Assembly (NCBI GenBank): GCA_016713115.1
Contig: JADJPU010000001.1
Location: 186,001 to 250,000, forward strand
DNA: 64,000 nucleotides
Source: Cellvibrionales bacterium
GTDB taxonomy: Bacteria > Pseudomonadota > Gammaproteobacteria > Pseudomonadales > UBA7239
Direction: 5' to 3'
A program made the translations under genes and the position numbers. The notes beneath the pieces were generated by a model, which worked only from the letters and a program-made list of their open reading frames with translations, did not search any database and had not been told where the DNA came from. Positions 44,499 through 53,834 of the stretch are shown piece after piece; the stretch's first letter is position 1; the number at the start of each line of letters is the position of its first letter.

Positions 44499-45335
44499 TT
44501 ATTTAGATTGACGATAAATATTTTCGTAAACATAGTTTGTAGCTTCAATAAAGCCTTCCACGCTACCGCAATCGTAGCGCGTGCCTTTGAATCGATACGC
44601 CAACACGGCGCCTTCTTGCGCCTGCTGCATCAGGGCATCCGTCAACTGAATTTCGCCACCTTTGCCCGGCGGCGTTTTTTCCAAAATATCAAAAATATCT
44701 GGCGTGAGAATGTAACGACCAATAACAGCTAAATTGCTTGGTGCATCAGCCAGCTTAGGTTTTTCTACCATGTTGGAAACACGGAAAATACCTTCTTTTA
44801 ATTTCTCACCTTCTACTACACCAAATTTTTCAATGTCCGCGCCATCCACTTCTTGAATAGCCACAATGCTGCAACGAAATTGTTTGTAGAGCTTGACCAT
44901 TTGCGCCATCACGCCCACACCGGCTTCTGGCGGCATGCACAAATCGTCGGACAAAATTACACCAAAGGCTTGATCGCCCACCAAACGGCGACCCGTGAGA
45001 ATCGCGTGACCCAAACCTTTCATTTCGCGCTGACGCGTGAAAGAAAATGAAGCGCTGTCCATCACGCGCTGAATACTTTCCAAATACTTTTCTTTGCCGG
45101 TTCCGGCAATTTGATGCTCGAGTTCATAGTTGAGATCGAAATGATCTTCGATGGAGCGCTTGCCACGACCCGTGACAAAACAAATCTCATCCAAGCCTGC
45201 TTCCAAAGCCTCTTCAACACCGTATTGCACCAAGGGCTTATTCACCACCGGCAACATTTCTTTTGGCATGGATTTGGTGGCGGGTAAAAAGCGCGTGCCG
45301 TAACCGGCAACAGGGAACAAACATTTGTTGATCAT
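44499..45335 (-). CDS. galU: UTP-glucose-1-phosphate uridylyltransferase
   Basis: Forms UDP-glucose from glucose-1-phosphate and UTP. The 278 residues have FPVAGYGTRFLPATKSMPKEMLPV, the nucleotide-binding loop with the catalytic Lys, and later EKPK and RYDCGSVEGFIEA. It precedes the mutase on the same strand. The 235 bp upstream to fabA hold no gene that I can support. Confidence 0.95.
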   Translation of the reverse strand: MINKCLFPVAGYGTRFLPATKSMPKEMLPVVNKPLVQYGVEEALEAGLDEICFVTGRGKRSIEDHFDLNYELEHQIAGTGKEKYLESIQRVMDSASFSFTRQREMKGLGHAILTGRRLVGDQAFGVILSDDLCMPPEAGVGVMAQMVKLYKQFRCSIVAIQEVDGADIEKFGVVEGEKLKEGIFRVSNMVEKPKLADAPSNLAVIGRYILTPDIFDILEKTPPGKGGEIQLTDALMQQAQEGAVLAYRFKGTRYDCGSVEGFIEATNYVYENIYRQSK

Positions 45336-45570
45336 GGAAGGTCCTGTGGATAGAAATGTAGATGGTTATCAAATAAAACAACATTTTTTAAAAACGGTTT
45401 TGAACCGGCAACACCGCCGCAATCTGTCGCTGCGCGGTGCGTTAGCATACAGGATTCTAGCCGCCCGACAATCGACGCAAATCAATGCATTTCAGCGGCT
45501 TTTCTCTGGACAACCACACGCCACTCGCTAAACTGACGGACTTTTGCCGACAGGGATCGGGAATACCAAG
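45336..45570. other. Divergent promoter region between galU and fabA
   Basis: A region of 235 bp with an AT-rich left part and a short perfect hairpin CGGTT-TTG-AACCG near 45395-45410. I see no credible gene. Both outward promoters must lie here, but I cannot place either, and I see no clear FadR or FabR site. Confidence 0.3.
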
Positions 45571-46086
45571 ATGAGCAGACAAAGTGCATTCAATCGCGAC
45601 GAGCTACTGGCTTGCGGACATGGCGAATTGTTCGGCCCAGGCAATGCGCGACTTCCCGTCGGCAATATGCTGATGATGGATCGCATCGTTCATATTTCTG
45701 AAACGGGCGGCAACTACGGCAAAGGCGAAATCATTGCCGAATTGGATATTCGTCCTGACCTCTGGTTCTTCGACTGCCACTTTATTTCTGACCCAGTCAT
45801 GCCCGGCTGCTTGGGGCTGGATGCCATGTGGCAGTTGGTCGGCTTTTATTTGGGCTGGAAAGGCAATCCGGGGCGCGGACGCGCACTGGGCTCTGGCGAA
45901 GTGAAATTCACTGGACAAGTGCTGCCAACCGCGAAAAAAGTGACTTACCACATCCATCTCAGCCGTGTGATCGAACGCAAGTTGATCATGGGTATTGCGG
46001 ATGGCGTGATGTCAGTGGACGGCAAAGAGATCTATCACACCAAAGATCTCAAAGTCGGTTTGTTTACTACCACCGATAATTTCTAA
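45571..46086 (+). CDS. fabA: 3-hydroxydecanoyl-ACP dehydratase/isomerase
   Basis: Introduces the cis double bond in type II fatty-acid synthesis. The 171-residue hot-dog protein has catalytic His70 (FFDCHF) and Asp84 (LGLDAMWQL), as in E. coli. The ATG at 45571 is preferred over one nine codons upstream. It precedes fabB by 82 bp, the conserved unsaturated-lipid pair. Confidence 0.96.
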   Translation: MSRQSAFNRDELLACGHGELFGPGNARLPVGNMLMMDRIVHISETGGNYGKGEIIAELDIRPDLWFFDCHFISDPVMPGCLGLDAMWQLVGFYLGWKGNPGRGRALGSGEVKFTGQVLPTAKKVTYHIHLSRVIERKLIMGIADGVMSVDGKEIYHTKDLKVGLFTTTDNF

Positions 46087-46168
46087 CCGCTGCGGAGTGC
46101 TCCTCCGCCAGCACGACTGTTCCGCTGTGCCATAATGTCAGCATCCATTGAGCAATGAGGTTTAACGC

Positions 46169-47380
46169 ATGAGACGAGTTGTCGTCACCGGCATGGGCAT
46201 CACTTCCTGCCTAGGCAGCAATGCCGCCGATGTCACCCACTCCCTGCGCGAAGGTTTGTCTGGCATCCGCTTTAACGACACCTACCGCGATATGGGCTTC
46301 CGCAGCCATGTCTCCGGCTCTATCACCCTCAACTTGAGCGAATTAATCGACCGCAAAATTCTGCGCTTCATGGGCGATGCCGCTGCATTTGCCTATCTCT
46401 CTATGCAACAAGCCATTGCCGACGCCGGTTTAACACCCGAACAAGTGTCCAACCCGCGCAGCGGCTTGATCATGGGTTCCGGCGGTGCTTCTTCTTCTAA
46501 CCAAGTCGAAGCCGCTGACATCATGCGTGAAAAAGGCATCAAGCGTGTCGGCCCTTATCGTGTCACTCAAACCATGGGCTCGACAGTGTCAGCCTGTCTC
46601 GCCACACCGTTTCAAATTAAAGGCGTGAACTACTCCATCTCCTCCGCCTGTGCGACCAGCGCGCACTGTATCGGCAATGCAATGGAACTCATTCAACTCG
46701 GCAAGCAGGACATCATTTTTGCCGGCGGCGGCGAAGAAGAACATTGGTCGCTGTCCTGTCTGTTTGATGCAATGGGCGCACTGTCCACGCAATACAACGA
46801 CACGCCACAAAAAGCCTCGCGCGCTTACGATGCCAATCGCGACGGTTTTGTCATCGCCGGCGGCGGTGGCTGTTTGGTGCTGGAAGAATACGAACACGCC
46901 AAAGCACGCGGCGCAAAAATTTATGCAGAACTTGTCGGCTACGGCGCGACCAGCGACGGCTACGACATGGTGGCGCCATCCGGCGAAGGCGCTACGCGCT
47001 GCATGCAGCAAGCACTGGCCACGGTGAACGGAAACATTGATTACATCAACGCGCACGGCACCAGCACCCCCGTGGGCGATCTCGCGGAATTGAAAGCGGT
47101 CAAAGCAGCGTTTGGCGATGCGATTCCGCGCATCATTTCCACCAAATCACTGTCCGGTCACTCACTGGGCGCAGCCGGTGTACAAGAAGCGATTTACTCG
47201 CTGTTGATGCAGCAACACAGCTTTATCGCCGCCTCTGCCAATATCGAAACCATTGATGCCGAGGCAGAAAATATGCCCGTGGTGCGTCAGCGTATCGACA
47301 ATGTCGATTTGCAGCGCGTGATGTCCAACAGTTTTGGTTTCGGCGGCACCAACGCTACGCTGGTGTTTCAAAAACTCTAA
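46169..47380 (+). CDS. fabB: 3-oxoacyl-ACP synthase I
   Basis: A condensing enzyme that elongates unsaturated acyl-ACP made by FabA. The 403 residues have the nucleophile in SSACATSAHCIGN (Cys near residue 161), the first catalytic His in NAHGTSTPVGD and the second in SLSGHSLGAAG. A TGAGG ribosome site precedes the ATG. Confidence 0.96.
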   Translation: MRRVVVTGMGITSCLGSNAADVTHSLREGLSGIRFNDTYRDMGFRSHVSGSITLNLSELIDRKILRFMGDAAAFAYLSMQQAIADAGLTPEQVSNPRSGLIMGSGGASSSNQVEAADIMREKGIKRVGPYRVTQTMGSTVSACLATPFQIKGVNYSISSACATSAHCIGNAMELIQLGKQDIIFAGGGEEEHWSLSCLFDAMGALSTQYNDTPQKASRAYDANRDGFVIAGGGGCLVLEEYEHAKARGAKIYAELVGYGATSDGYDMVAPSGEGATRCMQQALATVNGNIDYINAHGTSTPVGDLAELKAVKAAFGDAIPRIISTKSLSGHSLGAAGVQEAIYSLLMQQHSFIAASANIETIDAEAENMPVVRQRIDNVDLQRVMSNSFGFGGTNATLVFQKL

Positions 47381-47398
47381 TAAATAGCGAGCACAACC

Positions 47399-48310
47399 AT
47401 GAGCGACAATGACACCGTGGAATACTACCCCGTCAGCGTCGCCCGAGCGGCTTGGTCTGACGAACAAGAAACCATTTTGTCCTGCCGTTCGCGCTTTATT
47501 GCCGGCATCGAAACAGAACAAGCGTTTGACGCCAGCTCCGAACACTATCTCGCCAGAAACAATGACACAGTTGTCGGCTACTTATGCATTGATAACGATG
47601 GTCACATCAGCCAAGCCGTCACACAAACCGAACACGCCAACGATATCGCGGAAGCGCTGATGCGTTGCGCTGTGTTGGATACGCCGCAGCGCGGTTTCGC
47701 ACGGCTCTCTGCACCCACTTCGCATCCATGGAACGCCATCTTTTCCACCTTGGGTTTTTCCACCGAACGCAGCATCAACCCCAAAGTCACCGTGCTTTTT
47801 TTGCCACCAGATCGCAGTTTTATTACCAGCGGCTCTGATTTGGTGAGATTGGAATCCATCGATGAATTTCGCGCGCTGTCCGTTGAGCTCGTGCAGGCTG
47901 CGCGTTTTGGTTTGCTTATTTTTAGCGAAGATCTTGAAGACTGGCTGTACGACAATGATGCCTTCGCCGATGCGGTAATGAGTTTGGTGCAAAGACAGCG
48001 CAACACTAGCGTGCGCATACTCATACGCGACACCAGAGTCATTCTTGAGCGCGGGCATCGCTTACTGCGCCTCAGTCATCGCGCGTCTGAAAAAATTCAG
48101 ATCCGCAAGTTGCCAACCACGGTTGCTGAAAAATTCCCCAATTATCTGATCACCGATGACAAAGGCTTGCTGTTCCGACAAAACCCTCAATCAATGCAAG
48201 GCATCGGCTATCACGACTACCGTGCACGCGTAAAACCGTTGTTGGAGGATTTCAAACAACTGTGGGCGCGCGCCACCACGCCTCCCGATTTGCAGCAACG
48301 CACGCTGTAA
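47399..48310 (+). CDS. GNAT-like plus DUF7931 protein
   Basis: A 303-residue protein in two parts. Residues 1-140 look like a degenerate GNAT acetyltransferase, including FARLSAPTSHPWNAIFSTLGFSTE. Residues 160-300 match the DUF7931 type (FGLLIFSEDLEDWLYD, VRILIRDTRVILERGHRLLRLSHRAS), related to the phospholipase-D fold. No catalytic HKD motif is evident, so enzyme activity in that half is doubtful. It starts 18 bases after fabB and may share its transcript. The function is unknown; the domain call is by eye. Confidence 0.6.
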   Translation: MSDNDTVEYYPVSVARAAWSDEQETILSCRSRFIAGIETEQAFDASSEHYLARNNDTVVGYLCIDNDGHISQAVTQTEHANDIAEALMRCAVLDTPQRGFARLSAPTSHPWNAIFSTLGFSTERSINPKVTVLFLPPDRSFITSGSDLVRLESIDEFRALSVELVQAARFGLLIFSEDLEDWLYDNDAFADAVMSLVQRQRNTSVRILIRDTRVILERGHRLLRLSHRASEKIQIRKLPTTVAEKFPNYLITDDKGLLFRQNPQSMQGIGYHDYRARVKPLLEDFKQLWARATTPPDLQQRTL

Positions 48311-48394
48311 TTTTAAGCCGCCCCTCCTAAAAGCGCGGAGCAACAGCGCGCCGTTATAATGAGCGCTTCTTTCTGCGTTACTGGAAAACACCGC

Positions 48395-49102
48395 ATGGCA
48401 GCCGCCAATGTTGACCCCTCTGAAATTGCCAAATTTGAAGCGCTAGCCGACCGCTGGTGGGATCCGACCAGCGAGTTCAAACCGCTGCACGATATCAACC
48501 CGCTGCGCTGCAACTACATCGACGAGCGCGCGCCACTGGCAGGGAAAATCGTGCTGGATGTCGGCTGCGGCGGCGGCATTTTGTCGGAAGCGATGGCGCA
48601 GCGCGGCGCACAGGTCACCGGCATCGACATGGGGCAAGCGCCACTGTCCGTAGCGAAGCTGCACGCCTTGGAAAGCGGCGTGACTATCGACTACCAGCAA
48701 AAACCCGTCGAGCAACTGGCCGCCGAGCAGCCTGCGCACTACGACATCGTGACCTGCTTGGAGATGCTGGAGCATGTGCCCAGCCCCGCCTCCATCATCC
48801 GCGCTTGTGCCGATCTCGCCAAACCGGGTGCGAACCTATTTTTCTCCACCATCAACCGCAACCCCAAGGCCTACGCCTTCGCCATTGTCGGTGCCGAATA
48901 TCTGCTGAAGCTGCTGCCCAAAGGCACCCATGAATACGGCAAATTTATCCGCCCCGCTGAGCTGGCTAGCTGGATTCGCAGCGCCGGCCTGATACTCGAA
49001 AACACAACGGGAATGACCTATAACCCTTTGATTAAAAAGTATTCTTTGTCGAGCAACGACATCAGCGTGAACTACATAGTCCACGCGAGAAAGCCGAGCT
49101 AA
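48395..49102 (+). CDS. ubiG: Ubiquinone O-methyltransferase UbiG
   Basis: Carries out both O-methylations of ubiquinone synthesis with S-adenosylmethionine. The 235 residues have FEALADRWWDPTSEFKPLHDINPLR, the SAM loop LDVGCGGGILSEAMA, and a C-terminal TGMTYNP. The ATG at 48395 begins just before the family N-terminus, although an upstream ATG at 48359 is in frame. It is followed by mupP and an SDR gene. Confidence 0.94.
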   Translation: MAAANVDPSEIAKFEALADRWWDPTSEFKPLHDINPLRCNYIDERAPLAGKIVLDVGCGGGILSEAMAQRGAQVTGIDMGQAPLSVAKLHALESGVTIDYQQKPVEQLAAEQPAHYDIVTCLEMLEHVPSPASIIRACADLAKPGANLFFSTINRNPKAYAFAIVGAEYLLKLLPKGTHEYGKFIRPAELASWIRSAGLILENTTGMTYNPLIKKYSLSSNDISVNYIVHARKPS

Positions 49103-49106
49103 CTCA

Positions 49107-49772
49107 ATGAAATTAAAAGCAATTCTGTTTGATTTGGATGGCACTCTGCTCGATACCGCCCCCGACTTCATTTTTTGCGTCAATCAGCTGCGTGAACAAC
49201 TGGGCAAACCACCACTGGCAGAAGCTGCCATTCGCGCACAGGTCTCCAACGGCGCGCGCGCCATGACTCGTCTAGCAGGAGAACTCGGCGAAGGTGATCC
49301 CGCGATTGATACACTCAACCAACAGCTACTGACCATCTACCAAGAGGCGTTAGGCAAGAGCAGCACCCTGTTCCTCGGCATACATGACAGCCTGTGTTGG
49401 GCAGTAGAGCGCGGCATGCACTGGGGCATCATCACCAACAAGCCCAGCCGATTTACCCTGCCGCTGATGGCACAGCTGGATGTGCCGACCGCGCCCAGTA
49501 CCGTGGTCTGCCCCGACCATGTCTCGCGCAGCAAGCCCGACCCAGAGCCCATGCTGCTGGCCTGCCAACACTGCGGCTGCGAGCCATCCGAGGCTATTTA
49601 CTTTGGCGATCATGCACGCGACATCGAAGCCGGTCGCGCCGCTGGCATGCTCACCGTTGCCTGCGAATGGGGCTATATCGACCCCAACGAAAACATTGAG
49701 CACTGGCAGGCTGACTTCCGCCTGCGCTCCGCCACCGAAATCCCTGCATTGCTGGCTAAACTGAACGCATGA
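49107..49772 (+). CDS. HAD phosphatase, MupP-like (N-acetylmuramate-6-phosphate phosphatase)
   Basis: A 221-residue HAD hydrolase with FDLDGTLLDTA (nucleophile Asp), ITNKPSRF, SKPDPEPML and YFGDHARDIEAGRAAGM. It could be phosphoglycolate phosphatase, but the order ubiG-mupP-SDR is that of Pseudomonas, where MupP acts in peptidoglycan recycling. The specificity is an inference from neighbours. It starts four bases after ubiG and overlaps the next gene. Confidence 0.8.
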   Translation: MKLKAILFDLDGTLLDTAPDFIFCVNQLREQLGKPPLAEAAIRAQVSNGARAMTRLAGELGEGDPAIDTLNQQLLTIYQEALGKSSTLFLGIHDSLCWAVERGMHWGIITNKPSRFTLPLMAQLDVPTAPSTVVCPDHVSRSKPDPEPMLLACQHCGCEPSEAIYFGDHARDIEAGRAAGMLTVACEWGYIDPNENIEHWQADFRLRSATEIPALLAKLNA

Positions 49773-50539
49773 AAACCATACACACCTTGCCTGTTGGCTA
49801 TTCACCTCGCACCAACCTCTTGGCGGAACGCGTGATCCTCGTAACCGGCGCTGGCGATGGTATAGGCCGCGCCGCCGCCCACAGCTTTGCCGCACACGGC
49901 GCAACCGTCATTCTGCTCGGCAAAACACAGGCGAAGCTGGAGCTGGTATACGACGAGATTCTCGCCGCCGGCCATCCGGAGCCGATGATCCTGCCGCTAG
50001 ATTTGCAGTACCTCACGCCGGACACCGCGCAGGCCATTGCCGACACCATCGACGAAGAATTGGGGCGACTGGACGGCTTGCTGCACAACGCCGCCCTGCT
50101 TGGCACCGTCACCCCCATCGCCGATTACAGCCCCGAACGCTGGCAGCAAATCATGCAGGTCAATGTCCACGCCGCCTTCCTGCTCACCAAAGCCCTGCTG
50201 CCGCTGCTAACACAAGCACCCGATGCCAGTATTCTGTTCACCACCTCCTCGGTTGGTCGCCAAGGTCGCGCCTTTTGGGGCGCATACGCCGTGAGTAAAT
50301 TTGCCGTGGAAGGCATGATGGAAACACTGGCCGATGAACTGGACGAAGTGACAGCCGTACGCGCCAATGCCATCAACCCCGGCGGCACGCGCACGCGCAT
50401 GCGCGCCGCGGCCTACCCCGGTGAAAACCCCAATACACGCCCCACAGCCGATACACTGATGCCGCTGTACCTATACCTGATGGGCTCCGATAGCCGCGAT
50501 GTCACTGGCTGCAGCTTTGATGCCCAACCCACCACATAA
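49769..50539 (+). CDS. Short-chain dehydrogenase, YciK type
   Basis: A 256-residue SDR with the cofactor loop TGAGDGIGRAAA, NAALLG, the catalytic SSVGRQG Ser and YAVSK Tyr-Lys pair, and NPGGTRTRMR. YciK-type proteins have no settled substrate. Its ATG overlaps the mupP stop, so ubiG-mupP-SDR is likely a single operon. Confidence 0.88.
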   Translation: MKTIHTLPVGYSPRTNLLAERVILVTGAGDGIGRAAAHSFAAHGATVILLGKTQAKLELVYDEILAAGHPEPMILPLDLQYLTPDTAQAIADTIDEELGRLDGLLHNAALLGTVTPIADYSPERWQQIMQVNVHAAFLLTKALLPLLTQAPDASILFTTSSVGRQGRAFWGAYAVSKFAVEGMMETLADELDEVTAVRANAINPGGTRTRMRAAAYPGENPNTRPTADTLMPLYLYLMGSDSRDVTGCSFDAQPTT

Positions 50540-50575
50540 GTAAAACATCACAAAAAAAAACAGAGAGAGACACCG

Positions 50576-51241
50576 ATGAAAACCTTGCTCGCCATACTCC
50601 TGTTCTTTACCAGCCTGCATGCCAGCGCTGATGTGTTTAAGTGGACTGACAAACAAGGTGTGGTGCACTACGGCGACAAACCACCCGAGCAAACTGGAAA
50701 AGATGCCTCGGCCGATACTGTGGCAGAACTATCACCCGTTCAAATTTTGAGTGATGGAAAAGTTGTTAATCCACAACAGAATACCGTTCAACTCGCCAAA
50801 TTATTTGACAATGAAGGGAAACCAGCTCCAGATAATTTGCAGGGGTACGCTGAAACCGCCACAAAAATTCTCGAACAACTAAAACAAATCATCGGCAGTG
50901 CATTAGAAAACACCATGATTCAAATCGCCGCATGGCGCAATACAACACCCACAATCTCAAACGACACTATCAGCACCAATGCCAATACCAGCACCAATAC
51001 AACCGCCTCCGCCAACAAAGTAGAAATCTATACCGCCCCTTGGTGTGGCGCTTGCAAAAAAGCCAAGCAATGGCTGCGTGAAAAAAATATTTCGTTTCAA
51101 GAATACGATATCCAAAATGATGCCAACGCGGCACTGCGCATGAAAAAAATGGGCGGTGGTGGCGGGATTCCGTTTACCATTATTAACGGCAACACCATTG
51201 AGGGCTTTAGCGCATACCGCTATTCATCCGCACTGCACTAA
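50576..51241 (+). CDS. Exported DUF4124-glutaredoxin fusion
   Basis: A 221-residue protein with signal peptide (LLAILLFFTSLHASA), a DUF4124 segment (ADVFKWTDKQGVVHYGDKPP), a Thr/Asn-rich linker and a C-terminal glutaredoxin domain with active site APWCGACKKAKQWL (Cys-x-x-Cys) and the GGIPFTIING cis-Pro loop. The location suggests periplasmic thiol chemistry, unusual for glutaredoxins, which are normally cytoplasmic. The ATG follows AGAGAGA. The partner is unknown. Confidence 0.75.
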   Translation: MKTLLAILLFFTSLHASADVFKWTDKQGVVHYGDKPPEQTGKDASADTVAELSPVQILSDGKVVNPQQNTVQLAKLFDNEGKPAPDNLQGYAETATKILEQLKQIIGSALENTMIQIAAWRNTTPTISNDTISTNANTSTNTTASANKVEIYTAPWCGACKKAKQWLREKNISFQEYDIQNDANAALRMKKMGGGGGIPFTIINGNTIEGFSAYRYSSALH

Positions 51242-51257
51242 CACCTACGCGCCGCGC

Positions 51258-52819
51258 ATGGCTGTGAAAATTACGCCCACTGGATTTTTCACTGGCTTAT
51301 TGTGGGCAGCTACACTATTTATTTTTGTGGCGCTGCGCCTCGACACCAGCCCACGCACTTATTTTCAAATTGATGATCAAATTGTTGTGTGGGCCGTAGA
51401 CGATGCCGTCAACAACGGTAATTGGCAACCGGATTGGTATCGCCTCGGCGATCAAGCTGCACAACAAAAAGGCGTTCCATCCACCGTAGTGCGCGATGCA
51501 CCCGCGCGCGATCATCATTACAACTTTAGCGGCCACATGCTGCTTTCTGCCGCCATTGTTAAACCACTGCGACTATTCGGCATCATCACACCTACGATTG
51601 TTTTGCTGCATCACATTGCGCTGTTTTGGGATGTTGTCAGCCTATTGTTTGTTGTGCTGGCTGCGAGACTGATTGGCGGATCCAACCTCGCACTGTGCAG
51701 CGCCATTCTTTACACAATTTTTCCGCTTGCCGTGCAAGGTAGCCACTACGCCAGACCCGACGCACTGCTCACGGCCATGGGGTCAATTTTATTGTGGTTA
51801 GCCCTCAAAAGGACGCTTGGAAAAACAGCACTTGGCTACTGGCTAACGGCTTTGTACTTGGCGTTGCCACTGCAGGAAAAGCCAGCCAACTGATGCTCGG
51901 CATTTTTCCTGCATTCGCCTGCTGCACACCATTGTTGCACGCGGAAAATCGCCACACAAAAACACTGCTGAATATCGCCCTGCAAGGTGCCCTGCTATTG
52001 GCTCTAGTGTTTGCCGTCTTACAAATGATGTTTTGGTTTGGCGATATGAGCGCGCGCGATTTCTGGCTCAGTGTGCGTAGTGTGCAGTTGTACTACCAAA
52101 ATCCACAGCCGCCTGAAACAATGGAACACTTCAACTTTTTTATCCAACTCAACAATATTCTCGCCTATTTTTATGCCACGCTAGGTTGGCCTTTAATTCT
52201 TGCCAGTTTTGTTGGCGCAACCCTCCTCGCTCTACGAAAGCAAACATTCACCCTGCTATTACTGGCTATTCCTCTGCTATTTTTTTTGCTGTATTTCTCC
52301 AACATCCCTGCTTTTTTTGATCGCAGTTTTTGCGGATTGGCTGCAGCGATGGTTTTGTTGCCTGCCATCGGCATCACCGCCATCACACAGAAAGCCCCTA
52401 TCAAAATACTTGCATGGGTGTGCTTAACACTTCTTGCGAGTTGGAAGCCCATCACCATCCAACACTCACTACAAACCAATTTGTTGCGCACGCACCACAA
52501 TGACAAACGCTTGGCGTTTCAACAGCAACTCAAGCAACAGTGGTCAGACAAAACAGGAAAGACTTACTGGATCAAAAATGTAGACCGCCGCGACCTTTTC
52601 TCTCAAGCTTTACCTGAGCCACTCGACGGCAATCCGCGCATTTTTATGGTGGAAGATCTAAACGATTACAACTCGCGCCTTTATCTACAAAAATTGCGCG
52701 ATAACGGCTATAGCCAAATCGCCAGCTACGAAGGCGCATTTGCTGACATGCCCACCAACAGCTTAATCACCGTACATGAAGCGGCGCGTTTTTATTATTT
52801 TGTGCGCAGCGAACACTAG
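51258..52819 (+). pseudogene. Polytopic membrane glycosyltransferase-like protein, frameshifted
   Basis: Two frames give about 520 residues with roughly ten membrane helices. The N-terminal half has a conserved Asp pair (FQIDDQIVVWA) and HYNFSGH, as in GT-C/PMT-type transferases that use lipid-linked sugars. The C-terminal half has SVRSVQLYYQNPQPPETMEHFN and a soluble tail. The break is in four As at 51807-51810, and one more restores LALKKDAWKNSTWLLANG. The exact sugar and acceptor are unknown. The gene follows the glutaredoxin-like protein by 16 bases. Confidence 0.7.
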
Positions 52820-52966
52820 TCGGCACACCGCGAATTCGCTAAAAAGCGTCCTCACACCACAAATAACAAAAAAGAATAAACTTAAGTAAATTAAATCTTT
52901 CAGTTATAAGCGGACAACCGCTAGGATGCCCATCCACTCCTAGCAACATTGGCTACTGAAGGCTTT
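52820..52966. other. AT-rich intergenic region before the TauE/SafE gene
   Basis: A 147 bp A/T-rich stretch between the glycosyltransferase-like gene and the permease. It probably contains the permease promoter, but no clear -35/-10 pair or operator can be assigned. Confidence 0.3.
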
Positions 52967-53773
52967 ATGCAATTCGAATTGTTTGGTCTACACCTTGAAT
53001 GGATCTATGTACTGTCTGGACTCGCCGTGGGCTTTATCGTCGGTATGACGGGCGTAGGCGGCGGCAGTCTGATGACGCCTATCCTGCTGTTCTTTGGTAT
53101 CCCGCCCACCACCGCGGTCGGCACAGATTTACTGTATGCCGCTATCACCAAAGCTGGTGGCGTGGCTGTGCATCAACGCAAAGGCAATATCAACTGGCGC
53201 ATCACGGGGCTGTTGGCGCTGGGCAGCCTACCTGCGGCAGTGCTGACACTCTTCGTTATGCATCAAGTCGGCTTTGAAAGTAAGCATGTCAACGACACCA
53301 TCAAGGTGGCGCTGGGCGCGACGCTGGTATTCACCGCCTTAGCCATCGTGTTCAAACAAAAATTGCTGCATTGGAGCCACAGCAGCAACGCCATTTTTAC
53401 GCGCATGACCATGCCGCAGCGCGAAAAAGCCACCATTGTCACCGGCGTTATCTTGGGTGTTGCCGTTACCGTCACTTCCATTGGCGCGGGCGCACTCGGC
53501 ACCGTGGCTCTGTTTTTAGTATTCCCCATTCTTCCCGTGGCGCGCTTAGTCGGCACTGAAATTGCACACGCCGTACCACTAACCTTGGTTGCCGGCCTCG
53601 GCCATGCAGGCTTGGGCAATGTGAACTGGGATTTGCTGGTGAATTTGCTGATAGGCTCACTACCCGGCATCTATGTAGGTAGTCATCTGACCGCCGCTGT
53701 GCCAGAAAAAATCTTGCGCCCTACGCTCGCTACCATCATGGTTTTGGTCGGCGCGAAACTGGTGATGGTCTAA
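52967..53773 (+). CDS. TauE/SafE-family sulfite/anion permease
   Basis: A 268-residue membrane protein with about eight helices. The family motifs are GFIVGMTGVGGGSLMTPIL near the start and GVAVTVTSIGAGALGT in the second half, the paired inverted repeats of this family. Members export sulfite or sulfonate-derived anions; the substrate here cannot be read. The ATG at 52967 with GAAGG upstream is preferred over an in-frame TTG at 52949. With two sulfatases in the window a sulfur role is tempting but not shown. Confidence 0.85.
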   Translation: MQFELFGLHLEWIYVLSGLAVGFIVGMTGVGGGSLMTPILLFFGIPPTTAVGTDLLYAAITKAGGVAVHQRKGNINWRITGLLALGSLPAAVLTLFVMHQVGFESKHVNDTIKVALGATLVFTALAIVFKQKLLHWSHSSNAIFTRMTMPQREKATIVTGVILGVAVTVTSIGAGALGTVALFLVFPILPVARLVGTEIAHAVPLTLVAGLGHAGLGNVNWDLLVNLLIGSLPGIYVGSHLTAAVPEKILRPTLATIMVLVGAKLVMV

Positions 53774-53834
53774 CGATCCAGAAACAAACACAGTGCTAAC
53801 ATGGCAGGAAATCTCCATACAGGACACTTTGAAC

